Positions 11,925 to 22,017 of a stretch of 64,000 bases of DNA are shown here, in pieces; position 1 is the stretch's first letter, and every line of letters begins with the position of its first letter. Origin of the DNA: Macrosoma leucophasiata (Eukaryota; Arthropoda; Insecta; Lepidoptera; Hedylidae); assembly GCA_036365455.1 (NCBI GenBank), contig JAWQUS010000032.1, positions 14,764,001-14,828,000 on the forward strand. The letters run 5' to 3'. The notes under the pieces were generated by a model. The model was not told where the DNA came from, searched no databases, and saw only the letters and a program-made list of their open reading frames with translations. The position numbers and the translations under genes were made by a program.

Positions 11925-12265
11925 TATTTAGGGTAATGCACCCGGATCAAGTAGCATTATCAGTGTGTGCGGTCGGGTAGTGTGATGGGTGACCGCTAGT
12001 GGCAAATTAAATGCGCGTTTCCGAGCTTCGGAGGGCACGTTAAGCCGTCGGTCCTGGTTGCTATCGATAGATAGCAGTCGTTAAACCTTGTCGGAGGCTT
12101 TATGGGCGGTTTGAAAACATCCGACAGCGGGTTGGCCACTAACCCACCCACCTTCACCAATCCGCATTGGAGCAGCGTGGTGGAGTAAGCTCCAGGCCCC
12201 CCCCCCCAAAAAAAAGGGGAGAGTTTCGTGTCCAGCAGTGGGACGTATAATGGGTTGCCATTATA
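11925..12265 (+). repeat. 5S rRNA-derived SINE, 5'-diverged copy
   Basis: GCGGTCGGGTAGTGTGATGG and GTGACCGCTAGTGG match the 5S-derived head of 42992-43345. The body (ACCTTGTCGGAGGC) and tail (GGGACGTATAATGGGTTGCC) are shared. It has a C10/A8 run at 12197. Confidence 0.75.
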
Positions 12266-12334
12266 TCAGTGTGGATAGGTAACTTCTGGTGATTGTGACT
12301 TATGAATATTTTTTAGGATTCTCTACCTATAGAT

Positions 12335-13215
12335 TAAAACCGACCAAGTGCGTGTCGGGGCACGCGCAGTGTAGGGTTCCGTAGTTTTTAGATTTGATTA
12401 ATTTAATGAAAAAAATAAATAAATATTTTCTTTGGAGTTGTTCAAAAATTTCGATTAACATACACTTAGTCGACTATTACTCGCAAACTTGTAAAGCCAA
12501 CTTAAGTGTGATAGTTTTCCTTTTCATTTCGTTATATTTTATGTAGCTACTATTGCCGTAACGTTTGAATTTCTAATAACAACCGTTTAGTTGGCAGAGG
12601 GACACTTTACTCTAACGAAAATTGGCACTTTAAAGCTTAATAAGTCACGAACAGTTAACTAAATCGAAAAATGATATTATCACACCCTTAACATTTTTAA
12701 AAGACTTATCCAACGATATTCCACACTATTTAGAAAACCAAAAATAAAGAAAAAAATCCGCGAGTTACATGTAGGGGAGGCATCCTAAATTAAAAAAAAA
12801 AAGTTTTTTTATTCTACCACTTTGTCGGCGTGCTTAAATGTCCCCCCTACCGACTAAACGGTTGTGTTAGAAATTCAAACTTTACGGCAATAGTAGCCAT
12901 ATAGTATGAAATGACATGTAAAATTATCACACTCAAGCTGGCTTTACAAGTTTGCGAGTAATAGTCGGCCAAATGTATTTTACTCGAAAATTTCGAACAA
13001 CTTTATAGAAATTGGGCAATAGATGGCGCTAGGTGTCATTTACATCGCGTTCTATTGTTAATGTTTCGAAATTAAACATATTTGGGTAGTTAGAAGTTCA
13101 CTTCGTGAACAGTTCGTTGACAGAATAGGTTGCACAGAAATCGGTAATGACTGCACGTATAAGGTGGTCTGTGTGACGGACGGACGGACCTTCTTCTTCC
13201 TTGTACAGAATCCTA
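12335..13215. mobile_element. Foldback-type element with about 150-bp inverted arms
   Basis: The segment 12455-12615 (GTCGACTATTACTCGCAAAC ... CAACCGTTTAGT) reappears as its reverse complement at 12835-12975 (ACTAAACGGTTGTG ... GTTTGCGAGTAATAGTCGG). The outer left end is CCGACCAAGTGCGTGTCGGG. No transposase frame. Confidence 0.7.
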
Positions 13216-13267
13216 AAAAAGTAATATATATTCGTACACTTTGAATAAAGAAAGCTGTGTTATCTTA

Positions 13268-13562
13268 CTGCCTCAGTAGCCTAGTAGTAGCAGGTCACTA
13301 CTAGTACGTTGGGGTCCTGGGTTCGATTCTCGGGTTCGGAGCAATCAAAGATAACAGTGTTAAGTCCTTTAGCCCTGATCCTATTGGTATATTTCCATTT
13401 TCAAGTTTCCCAGTATCTCAGAGTTTGGTAATCCGTTCGGAGATGTCAACATGTTCGCCATCTGTTACATGAGCCAAAACGTAATCGGCGAATCGTGGGT
13501 GTTTACATGTATGATTGAATGCATGCATTTAACCTCTTTCGAGATTACAAGCGTGAAGTTAC
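13268..13562 (+). repeat. tRNA-derived SINE (family B), full length
   Basis: CTGCCTCAGTAGCCTAGTAG (A-box region) and GGGTTCGATTCTC (B box) head a body ending GCGTGAAGTTACG. Matches 60897-61207. Confidence 0.82.
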
Positions 13563-14245
13563 GTTTTTAGGGTTCCGTGGTAAACAAGGAACCCTTATAG
13601 TTTCGCCATGTCCGTCTGTTTGTTTGCTGTCTGTCTGTCTATCTGTGTCTGTCCGTCCGCGGTTTAGCGCAAAAACTATTGGTACTAAGGACTTGAAATT
13701 TAGCACAAGCATACACCGTAATCACGCCGACAAAGTGGTAGAATAAACCATGAAAAATAAAATTATTTAGGGTACCTCCCCTACAAGTAACGAGCGGTTA
13801 TTTTTTTTATTTTTCGGTTCCTATATAGTGTGAGATATCGTTGGATAGGTCTTTAAAAAATATTAGGGGTGCGCTAAAATAATTTGCGATTTAGTTAACT
13901 GTTCGTGACATATTAAGGTTTAAAGTGCCAATTTTAGTTAGAGTTTGCTTTGTTTTTTTAATGTAATGAAAGTGGCAAGCAAGCATGCAGTTCACATTGA
14001 TGTTAAGTGATGACTGCAGCCTATAGACAAGTGTCCCCCCTTCTTCTAACTAAACGGTCGTTGTTAGAAATTCAAACTTTACGGCAATAGCAGCTATATA
14101 TAACGAAATTAAAAGGAAAACTATCACACCTAAGTTGGCTTTACAAGTTTACGAATAATTTAAGCATTATTTTAATTACATTAATCAAACTTAAAAACTA
14201 CGGAACCCTACACTGTGCGTGGCCCGACACGCACTTGACTGTTTT
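13563..14245. mobile_element. Second foldback arm, interrupted by a family-A fragment
   Basis: GGGTTCCGTGGTAAACAAGG to CGGAACCCTACACTGTGCG and GCCCGACACGCACTTG; the end is the reverse complement of 12339-12385. The arm at 14040-14160 repeats the 12835-12975 sequence. A family-A fragment lies at 13960-14030. It may be the other half of the 12335 element split by the SINE at 13268. Confidence 0.6.
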
Positions 14246-14633
14246 TTTTGTGTAATCCTTATTCGTTGTACATTATTAATGTTATTTTGCTGAAATGAGA
14301 TTGTGAAGAAAGTAAAATTTCTTCACCCTTTTCTCATAAGAAAGTTTCCAAAGGCAAGTATAAACTTTGTGGCTTGTATATTCTTGTTACTCATTGTGTT
14401 TTACCTCATACCTTTTTATTTTCACCAGAGACCTTAACTATGCTCGTAAAATTACGGTGAAGTGTGAACAAAGTGAGAATTTGAGGGTTCTATGTTTTCT
14501 AAAATAAATCCTTTTCATATATGTAATTGTCTGTAAAAAGGTTTTATGAGAATAATGTTCATTTAACTTAGTAATTTTATTCTGGATAGAAAATAAAATA
14601 TATCTAATACAATCTAATAAATTATAGTGTCAC
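14246..14633. other. No recognised feature
   Basis: AT-rich. A short tandem duplication (CTAATAA.TTATAGTGTCA) spans about 14606-14660. Confidence 0.45.
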
Positions 14634-14881
14634 ATCTATCTAATAAGTTATAGTGTCATAGTGTTTATAACAATATTACTCCTAAACCCCTTGGCCGATT
14701 GTAATGAAGTTGTGTGTGTGTGTGAGTGTATTTAATCTCAATTTTGTTACATTAAATAATACACAAATGTGACTCTTAGGTAATTTTGACATTTTATATC
14801 ACTAAGCCCCATTTTTCAATAGCGGTATTAGTACCTATCTCCACTTTTAATAAGCGATACGAAGTTGGTCTGGAGAGCTAG
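14634..14881 (+). mobile_element. Possible non-autonomous Helitron
   Basis: Begins near a TCTA and carries ACTCCTAAACCCCTTGGCCG, and ends CTGGAGAGCTAG followed by T, like the CTAG|T ends of other copies. The 5' end is uncertain. Confidence 0.5.
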
Positions 14882-15132
14882 TATAAATGTATAACTAATG
14901 TTTCAGGTCTTTCGTACCAGAAATTATGACAACATTTATAGTTTTATGTTCAAAATAGAATATCATAGACATTCCATCGTCTGAAATATTGAATTTTTAT
15001 ACTAATTATCAATTTTCCCATAGAGTCCAATAAACTAAGGGTACCTTGTAGGCTACGGAACCCTAAACAAACATATGGGTATCTTGAATTTCGCACAAAA
15101 GGGGGTAGAATGAGTCGGGATATTGCTGTATA

Positions 15133-15897
15133 TTAGGTTGGGAAAAAAGTTTCTTCGCATTTTTTAAGATAATTCAAAACATTTTTTAATATAGTTTATT
15201 TAAATTTAACTAAAGTATGTGTGTATTTTGTTCGATAACCTTTTGCCATCTTGTAGGTAGGGACATGATCCCATTGCTATAAAAATTTTGAGACTTCTCA
15301 TCAAAATACCGCGACAAGTGGATTTGGCAGTCCTCTCGTGATGTTAACCTAACATTGCATAAAGAATTCTTAAGAGACCAAAACAGGTGGAAATCTGAAG
15401 GTGCAAGGTCAGGACTATACGGCGGATGCATTAACACCTCCCAGCCAAACTCTCTTAATTTTTGCTGAGTGGCTATAGATGTGTGAGGTCTAGCGTTATC
15501 ATTATGAAACACCACACCCCTTCTGTTAATCCATTCCGGCCGCTTTCTCTCAACTTCTTGCTTTAATCTCATCAATTGTTCGCAGTAGAGTTCAGAATCG
15601 ATAGTCCTGCCTGGTGGTAACAGCTCATAATGAATAATGCCCTTCCAATCCCACCACACACACAACATCACATTATTGCGAGTTAACCCGGGTTTCGCCA
15701 CAGTCTGTGAAGCCTGACCGGCCTTTGACCACGGCCTTTTTCGCACGTTCTTGTCGTACGTGATCCACTTTTCATCACGTGCGTACGTGATAACTTTCAT
15801 GATACCAAAACCAGCCAGATACAAATACTACAACCAAAGAGATTTTATTACAAGTTCATACATACTATAATGCGAAAATACTTTTTCCCCAACCTAT
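15133..15897 (-). mobile_element. Internally deleted mariner transposon
   Basis: Terminal inverted repeats: left TTAGGTTGGGAAAAAAGT with TTCTTCGCATT, and right (reversed) TAGGTTGGGGAAAAAGT with TTTTCGCATT. A TA lies at each edge. The element is about 0.77 kb versus about 1.3 kb for intact mariners, with the transposase 5' part removed. Confidence 0.88.
15210..15824 (-). pseudogene. Mariner transposase, C-terminal two thirds
   Basis: The frame (204 codons from its first Met) holds the DD34D catalytic core: DEKWITYD, FHNDNARPHT and PYSPDLAPSDFHLF, then GIMSLPTRWQKVIEQN to the stop. WWDWKGIIHYELLPPG is diagnostic of mariners. Family members have about 345-350 residues; the N-terminal helix-turn-helix DNA-binding region is absent, and the first dozen residues here do not look like transposase. 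The core is open, but the protein cannot bind the ends by itself, so the copy is presumably inactive. Confidence 0.9.
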
Positions 15898-16633
15898 TAT
15901 TAAGCCTTGCTGAGACAATGTCTCCTTACAAATTGACAAAAAAATGTTATCTAAAAAAAATAAAAAAACTACTTTCTTTGCCTATTTTGAGACGGATCTC
16001 TAAAAAGAAAATGAAATAGTACCTTAAGCAACAAAATTCACTGAAAATAGAATACAGGTATCACACAATATTGTACTTTAACACAAAAGGCACAAAGTTA
16101 ATTTTCGTTTCTCTTCAATTTATGGACACCTTACACGATAATCGTAAATTCATATGACACTGTGTTAACATTTTCGTGTCTATCTTCAATAATAACTTCT
16201 TTTATCTTTCTAATTTAGCTTTTACCTTTATTGTTTTGAGGTCAACTTTTAGGTCAAAGCAATTTTAGGGCTGATTTCAACGTTCCATTTGCTTGTTTTG
16301 TTTCTGCTGATATACTTAACTATATTGTTTAAAAAATATTATTGGTGGTTATTTTGTGGGTCATGTTGATTATTACTATGTTTTACGCGAATTATTCAAA
16401 ATTCAAAATTATTTATTTGGAACATAAGACAAAATCACAGGAAGAAAATGGAAACGATGTCACTCGCAAAAGTAAAAAATATACTGTGTCACGAGAATCA
16501 CGCCCTCCTCCGAACTGACACAGGCAGGTAATCTTACGAGAATGCAGGTTAACTATTAACTTAACTACCTAATAATAAAAGAATACAATAAGATTATGTG
16601 ACTATTTAAAACAAAATGAAAAAAAAAGAGATA
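15898..16633. other. No gene; small shared word and a LINE-like tail
   Basis: GGTATCACACAATATTGTAC (16047) recurs at 16819. TTCAAAATTATTTATTTGGA near 16396 resembles the 3' region of a lepidopteran LINE. Otherwise unassigned. Confidence 0.4.
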
Positions 16634-16648
16634 TTTTATTTATTTATT

Positions 16649-16691
<43 letters not shown>

Positions 16692-16700
16692 GTGTGTGTT
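16634..16700. repeat. Microsatellite (TTTA)n-(TA)n-(TG)n
   Basis: Uninterrupted TATATATATA then TGTGTGTGTG followed by imperfect GTGTGTGTTTGTG. Confidence 0.95.
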
Positions 16701-16814
16701 TGTGCACGAGTGTGCATGTGAGAATGTGTATATCTAAACATAAGTGTAACTGTTATATTTACCTTAATTGGAGTAAGGTATAATAATCTATTGTTCTACA
16801 ATTTAATAAAAATT

Positions 16815-17095
16815 ATATACTGGTATCACACAATATTGTACTTTAATACCAAGGACATGCTTCTTTTCCACATTTGTTACATGAAAAAAAAAATAAACAG
16901 CACAACAACCAAAATGCGGACACGAAGAACAAAAAACTTGTTCCTAATTCGCGCGCGATACTTTTTGCCAACCCTGCGGCCGAACGCCACTTGGTCAAGG
17001 GACAAAACTATTAGCAGTGGTGAGAGGTTGTTCATAAATAATTAAACATCGACACTCAGATTAGCTGAATATACACAAAATTTAATTAGGGTGCT
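16815..17095. repeat. Family N dispersed repeat, copy 1
   Basis: GCCAACCCTGCGGCCG, AGGGACAAAACTATTA and CAGATTAGCTGAATAT recur with changes at 17690-17865 and, inverted, at 19885-20045. Confidence 0.5.
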
Positions 17096-17224
17096 TCAAG
17101 GTGGTAAACAAGAATGGTATGTGCAGCTTAGAATGCAAGCAAAAGGGGGATATGCTTTTTGATGGACTTATGTGGGCGGCTCGGCGGCGTGGTAAACAAG
17201 CATGTAGTTCGGATGAAAAAAAAA

Positions 17225-17526
17225 ACGTAACTTCACGCCTGTAATCCCCGAAGGGGTAGGCAGAGGTAAATGCATGCATTCAAGCATACATGCAAACACC
17301 TACGATTCGCCGCTTACGTTTTTGGCCCATGTAACAGGTGGCGAGCCTGTTGACATCTCCGGGAACATTACCAAACTTCGAGGTACTGGGAAATTTCCTG
17401 AAAAGTACTTTAAGGAGGAAGATAAAGGACTTTACACCATTATCTCTGATAACCTCCTACCCGGGAATCGAACTCAGGACCTCGGCGTACTAGTAGTGGC
17501 CTGCTACCACTAGGCTACCGAGGCAG
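17225..17526 (-). repeat. tRNA-derived SINE (family B)
   Basis: On -, GGTAGCCTAGTGGTAGC and GGTTCGATTCCCGGG give the A/B boxes. The body matches 60897-61207. Confidence 0.82.
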
Positions 17527-17689
17527 TTGGTTCGGACGAATGGTGAGTGCTCCAGAGCTGCCTCCAGACATCTAAATAAACCAGAGCCCCAAATACAGAT
17601 GCCTCGACACCCCTTAACTTAATAATTTTGCATCAGTGTAAGAAATTACGAGGCCATACAATCTTTGACCAAATGAAAAACAAAACACG

Positions 17690-17865
17690 GTTCTATTTTT
17701 TTTTCTTCTTTTTCGGATGGAAAAACTTTTTGACAACCCTGCAGTTGTCCGAATTTACATAGGGACAAAACTATTAACATTATTTAGGGACCGGAGCAGG
17801 AGGCTAATAAATAAATGATACTTCGACGCGCAGATTAACCGACTGTTTATGACATATTGTAATTT
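17690..17865. repeat. Family N dispersed repeat, copy 2
   Basis: GACAACCCTGCAGTTGTCCG and GGGACAAAACTATTAACATT, matching 16970-17070 and the inverse of 19885-20045. Confidence 0.5.
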
Positions 17866-18204
17866 CATCAGGTACCTATAGCTTGTAAACATGTATTTAA
17901 TTCGAAGATCCCAATGTAGCTAGATGCGTTACCTACATAGCTGCATTACCTAAGAATTTATGTTTTTGTGCTGGAAATTACGGAGTTAAACAACATTCGT
18001 TTAGGTCCAACGTAAAGGTTTCTGTTGTAATCCAGCGCCAGGCACCTCTTTTAAATAAGTGCCTGACATGAGGTGAACTAGGCACTTTATTGGCGCCGTC
18101 GTGAAACACACATTATGTCTAGGCATACAGTAAACGCAATTATAGTTTTGTTTTTTGTTTCCTCAAGGTAGGACTTGTAAGGTTCAATGTTTTATTCTTT
18201 TATA
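17866..18204. other. No gene recognised
   Basis: 17880-18010 has faint family-A resemblance (GTGCTGGAAATTACGG). 18030-18105 contains imperfect GGCGC..GCGCC palindromic words. Confidence 0.35.
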
Positions 18205-18595
18205 TTATTTCGCATTAACACATGCTTGTGAAATATATTTTATTTTTGAAGAAAATGGATAGAAAAATTTGACTTCATTCGAGACTCGAACTCGCGACCT
18301 ACTGGGAATCTAGTCCAGCCGCTCTTCCAATTGAGCTACTGAAGCCCTGCTCGATTTGTCAAATCTTTCCTTCACATCTATTGCATTGCTTTATGGTAGC
18401 AGCAGCGCCATCTATTACCAACTATGCTAGTTAGGCAACCGATATAATAGACTTTTCAGTTTATTGACAAGCACAAGCATGTGTGAATGCGAAATAATAT
18501 AATATAATTATTAAGGGTAAAAGCGACTTCTTTACGATATTCAAGAGTTCGAGTCTCGCCTGAAGTCAAATTTTTCTTTCAATGTTTTATGTTGT
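18205..18595 (-). repeat. Foldback repeat carrying a tRNA-like promoter (family C), copy 1
   Basis: CATTAACACATGCTTGTG and GAAAATGGATAGAAAAATTT lead into a - strand tRNA-like head (GTAGCTCAATTGGAAGAGCG; GAGTTCGAGTCTCG). At 18465-18510 the terminal CACAAGCATGTGTGAATGCG is inverted, and a partial second head (GAGTTCGAGTCTCGCCTGAA) lies at 18546 on +. Confidence 0.7.
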
Positions 18596-18667
18596 AATGG
18601 GTCTCACCGCGGTTCAAATAAGTGTTTATCTCTTTCTATACATTTCCACATATTGATAGCATTAGAT

Positions 18668-19149
18668 CAGCGTTTCTCCAAGTGTGCTCCGCGAAGCGTT
18701 TGTGGGGGCTCCGCGAGAATGCTAGATATAATGAGAAAAAATAATAAAATAAAAATACGCTTCTGATTCAGTGACTGAATTTTTTATGTATTCGATTACG
18801 AACCCGATATAAGACTTCAACTCTCTGATCTCTCTTGATCAAACCTAATATGAACCAATTGATGAAAAATAAGAAACAGTTTCATACATCCTATTTGTTT
18901 TTTTTTTCTTTTAATAAACTACTAGCGACAAAAGTTACAAAACTACGTTGTTTGTTAGTCACTCAGTGACGTAACAGTTTTGTATTGATTATAATGGGTA
19001 CCTTTACACTTCCATAGTAACATTATAACTTGTTATAATAATGATCTTTAATAAAAATAATAAAATAACTCTTTCTTTTATTTTGGAGTTCCGTCAAAAA
19101 TTTCGCTTTTCAAAACGGTTCCACCACCAAAAAAGTTTGAGAAAGGCTG
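18668..19149. mobile_element. Non-autonomous hAT-like element
   Basis: The left end CAGCGTTTCTCCAAGTGTG and the reversed right end CAGCCTTTCTCAAACTTTT are hAT-style inverted ends. The 8-bp flanks are CATTAGAT and CATTTAAT (6 of 8 identical), as for a hAT 8-bp duplication that has drifted. 482 bp, no transposase frame. Confidence 0.7.
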
Positions 19150-19186
19150 CATTTAATGATGGCGCTGAACACTACTATTCACCAGT

Positions 19187-19216
19187 TAGAAGATTAGATC
19201 TTTATCTAATCTTCTA
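19187..19216. repeat. Perfect 13-bp hairpin
   Basis: TAGAAGATTAGAT, loop CTTT, ATCTAATCTTCTA. No element boundary nearby except the hAT-like end 38 bp upstream. Confidence 0.85.
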
Positions 19217-19599
19217 TCTATATTGCCTGCGGCCTTCGTCAGTGTATGTTTATCTTCTACCAGAAATAATGGGTTTTCGATTTTGATTAAACGAAAAGAA
19301 CGAATCGAAAAGAACGAACTCATCTAGAGTTAAAGTTTTAAAGTTAATCCTGTAAAAGTTTTCGTAACTGTCAATATATTTAAAGAGATTTAGATTACCG
19401 GACCAATTCGAAGGGTCGCTGTAAGTTAACTTGTCACAAACCAATTTAAGTTTCCTGTCCGTGAACTTTTTTACCTACGGGTGTATACTGGACAGTAATT
19501 TAAGTTCAATTCTCTAAACCTTTAATACAGTTACCAATAAATCTTTTTTAAGACTTGTAAGCAGAGTTTTTCAAGTGGAGGTTCACAAAAACTGCATAA
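19217..19599. other. No recognised feature
   Basis: AT-rich, short overlapping frames only. Confidence 0.45.
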
Positions 19600-19745
19600 C
19601 TACTTTTTTATGTAAAGGAAGTGGCAAACAAGCACGCAGTTCACATTGATGTTAAGTGATGACTGCAGCCTATAGACACCTACACAAAGACCAAGGTCAA
19701 AATGCAGATGCGTTACCACTCCTGAGGCCTAAGGTGCTATGCCCT
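19600..19745 (-). repeat. Family A repeat, 3' half
   Basis: GAAGTGGCAAACAAGCACGC to GGCCTAAGGTGCTATGCC, joined directly to the SINE piece that follows. Confidence 0.7.
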
Positions 19746-19765
19746 ACATCACACATTGATGACAC

Positions 19766-19875
19766 ATGAAAGGACTTTACACCATTATCTCTGATAACCC
19801 CCTACCCGGGAATGGAACCCAGGACCTCAGCGTAGTAGTAGTGGCCTGCTACCACTAGGCTACCGAGGCAGTTTA
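19766..19875 (-). repeat. tRNA-derived SINE (family B), head only
   Basis: On -, GGTAGCCTAGTGGTAGC, GGTTCCATTCCCGGG (B box with a C-to-A change) and GGGGTTATCAGAGATAATG. Confidence 0.75.
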
Positions 19876-19884
19876 CATTTCTCA

Positions 19885-20045
19885 AGCAGTCGGTTAGTCC
19901 GGGTGTTGAAGTTTTAATTATTTATGAGCTTCCTCTCCCGGCCCCTAAATAATGTTAATAGTTTGTCCCATCCCTACTAGCGGACAACTGCAGGGTTGGC
20001 AAATACAGATCGGTTCCATTTTGTCTTTTTAACAGTATTTTTTTT
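19885..20045. repeat. Family N dispersed repeat, inverted copy
   Basis: AGCAGTCGGTTAGTCCGGG, AATAATGTTAATAGTTTGTC and CTGCAGGGTTGGCAAA are the reverse of 17720-17865. Confidence 0.5.
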
Positions 20046-20670
20046 CAATAACTTACCAGATTATTACAGATAATTTTAACAAACGATTATTACACCCTAA
20101 CCCTTGGCATTTGAATAATACCTATATGATTGTTTGCATATTTATGCATAGTGACGGACCCACAAATTTTAGATCCAAAGACCCAGAATTAGTGCTGGAT
20201 TAAGGTTTCTTGATGCCATAAGCAATGAACGCCTGGGTTGCATAAAATTTTCTACTTGATGAGCGAGCAAAATATAAAAACACCCCAATTTTAAATACCT
20301 ATAATTACGTGGTGTAGGTACCTACTGTTTATTTATTTTAAAATATATACTTACGTGAGACCATAAAAATGTACCTCAGACTTTAATTTAAAATTCACAG
20401 CGAGTATCAAGTAAAGTAATGCCATTTATTAAATTGGAGTGAAAATTTTCGCAAAATACAAGTTTCAATAGATGCCGCTAATTATATTCATTTTACGTTT
20501 TCGTGACTGAAATATTACGTGGACACACGATTCTGTTTTGTGTCAATATTCGTCGTTCTGACGTGACGTGAATATTTTCGTACTCGACTCTACTAGAAAT
20601 TTTTATTAAGTAGTTATCTAGGGTATATACATGAACTTTGTACCCCTTTTTACGAAAATTGCACGTACGG
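20046..20670. other. No recognised feature
   Basis: AT-rich. No supported gene or repeat. Confidence 0.45.
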
Positions 20671-20965
20671 AAGAGTATGAAATTTATTTTATTTTTAAAG
20701 AAAAATGGAAAGAAAAAACTGACTTCAGGCGAGACTCGAACTCGCGACCTACCGGGAATCTAGTCCAGCCGCTCTTCCAATTGAGCTACTGAAGCCCTGC
20801 CCGATTTGTCAAATCTTTCCTTCACATCTATTGCATTGCTTTATGGTAGCAGCAGCGCCATCTATTACCAACTATGCTAGTTAGGCAAGTTTCCATTTTT
20901 CTTTAAAAATAAAATATATTTCACAAGCATGTGTTAATGCGAAATAATATAAAAACAAGTATGAA
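20671..20965 (-). repeat. Family C element with terminal inverted repeats and internal tRNA-like promoter
   Basis: The left TGAAATTTATTTTATTTTTA and AAAGAAAAATGGAAA are mirrored by the right TTTCCATTTTTCTTT and TAAAAATAAAATATATTTCA. Between them, on -, is a 75-nt tRNA-like sequence: GCTTCAG/CTGAAGT acceptor, GCTC/GAGC D stem, GCGAG-TTCGAGT-CTCGC T arm. The anticodon arm does not fold as 5+7+5, so it is not a functional tRNA. Confidence 0.8.
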
Positions 20966-21881
20966 ATTTGGCACAAATATACTATATACATATAATATAT
21001 GTAGGAGAAATGCAGAACGCCATTTTTTAAAACATTAAACACATTGCCATGCATTCGGCAACACAATAAATTACGTTAACATTGTTATGTCAATTTTAAT
21101 TACATGTGTTATGTACCCTTTAATTTTACCGTTTCGAAACTCTTCATTACAAAACCAACATTTCGCAACGATTTCGTTTCATATCTCAACTTTCCACAAC
21201 TACTCCTACTAATTAAGTTGAAAAAAATATTCTCAAATTTTACGACATAGGTGCAGCGTTCAGTGTTATGTATTCTTGTTCTTGCTGACAGTATTAATTA
21301 TTATTTTGTACATTTATATAATCAAAATGTTTGCGAAATAATTAGTATACATAAATAACTGCGAAATAATAAGTATACGAATCATTGAGTTGCGAAATGA
21401 TAAATTTGCGGAATTACCTTTAAATTTGTGAAATGGACAATGTACAAAACGTTGGTTTTGAAATGACGATTTGCGTAACGTTTGCTCGTGAAACTTTTGT
21501 GTACCAGCCTGTGGTAATACGGTTTCAATATTAGAGGTTCATATTACAGAATTCATTAGTATTATTATATGCATATGTATGCAGTCGAATTTCGATCATT
21601 GAGTGATCATTTTTATAAAATCATCTATCTGTACATGTATATTTATACTTTTCACTTAAATACTTACAACGACATGGGTACATTACCATACAGCGTGTTC
21701 GTCCGCAATATACAACCCTGTGTTTAAGCTTAACTGACACAGAACAGCATTAGAAGTGAGTTCGGTAAAATTGGTAATTTGTCAGCCGCGGAGAAAAGCT
21801 CATTGTAAACTACATCATGTTAATGGTTCACATTAATGATATATTTAACATTCCCCTACTGTAAGTATATTATTACGCAAC
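20966..21881. other. AT-rich; possible degenerate inverted-repeat element 21125-21500
   Basis: TTCATTACAAAACCAACATT (21144) and the reverse of CAAAACGTTGGTTTTGAAAT (21445) resemble each other. Inside, TGCGAAATAATAAGTATAC-like words repeat three times. The rest is unassigned. Confidence 0.35.
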
Positions 21882-22017
21882 ACGAAAGTGCTGAACACTA
21901 CCATTTAGCGGCAAGAAAATTAGGTAATGCGGTGGTGCCTACGCCACGAGCTCCGTCACTGGAGCTCTACCACCAGTATCAGACTCTACCACCGATATCA
22001 GACTAACGCCACCAACG
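21882..22017 (-). repeat. Family A repeat end adjoining the minisatellite
   Basis: AGTGCTGAACACTACCATTT to GAGCTCTACCACCAGTAT, then a partial repeat of TCAGACTCTACCACC and an ACGCCACCAACGCCAGAACG bridge into the 15-bp array. Confidence 0.72.

Noticed and set aside
20745..20835. Functional tRNA gene (also at 18290 and 43850)
   Set aside because: Acceptor, D and T arms fold, but the anticodon arm has an extra base and mismatches, and the sequence is part of a dispersed element present in several copies.
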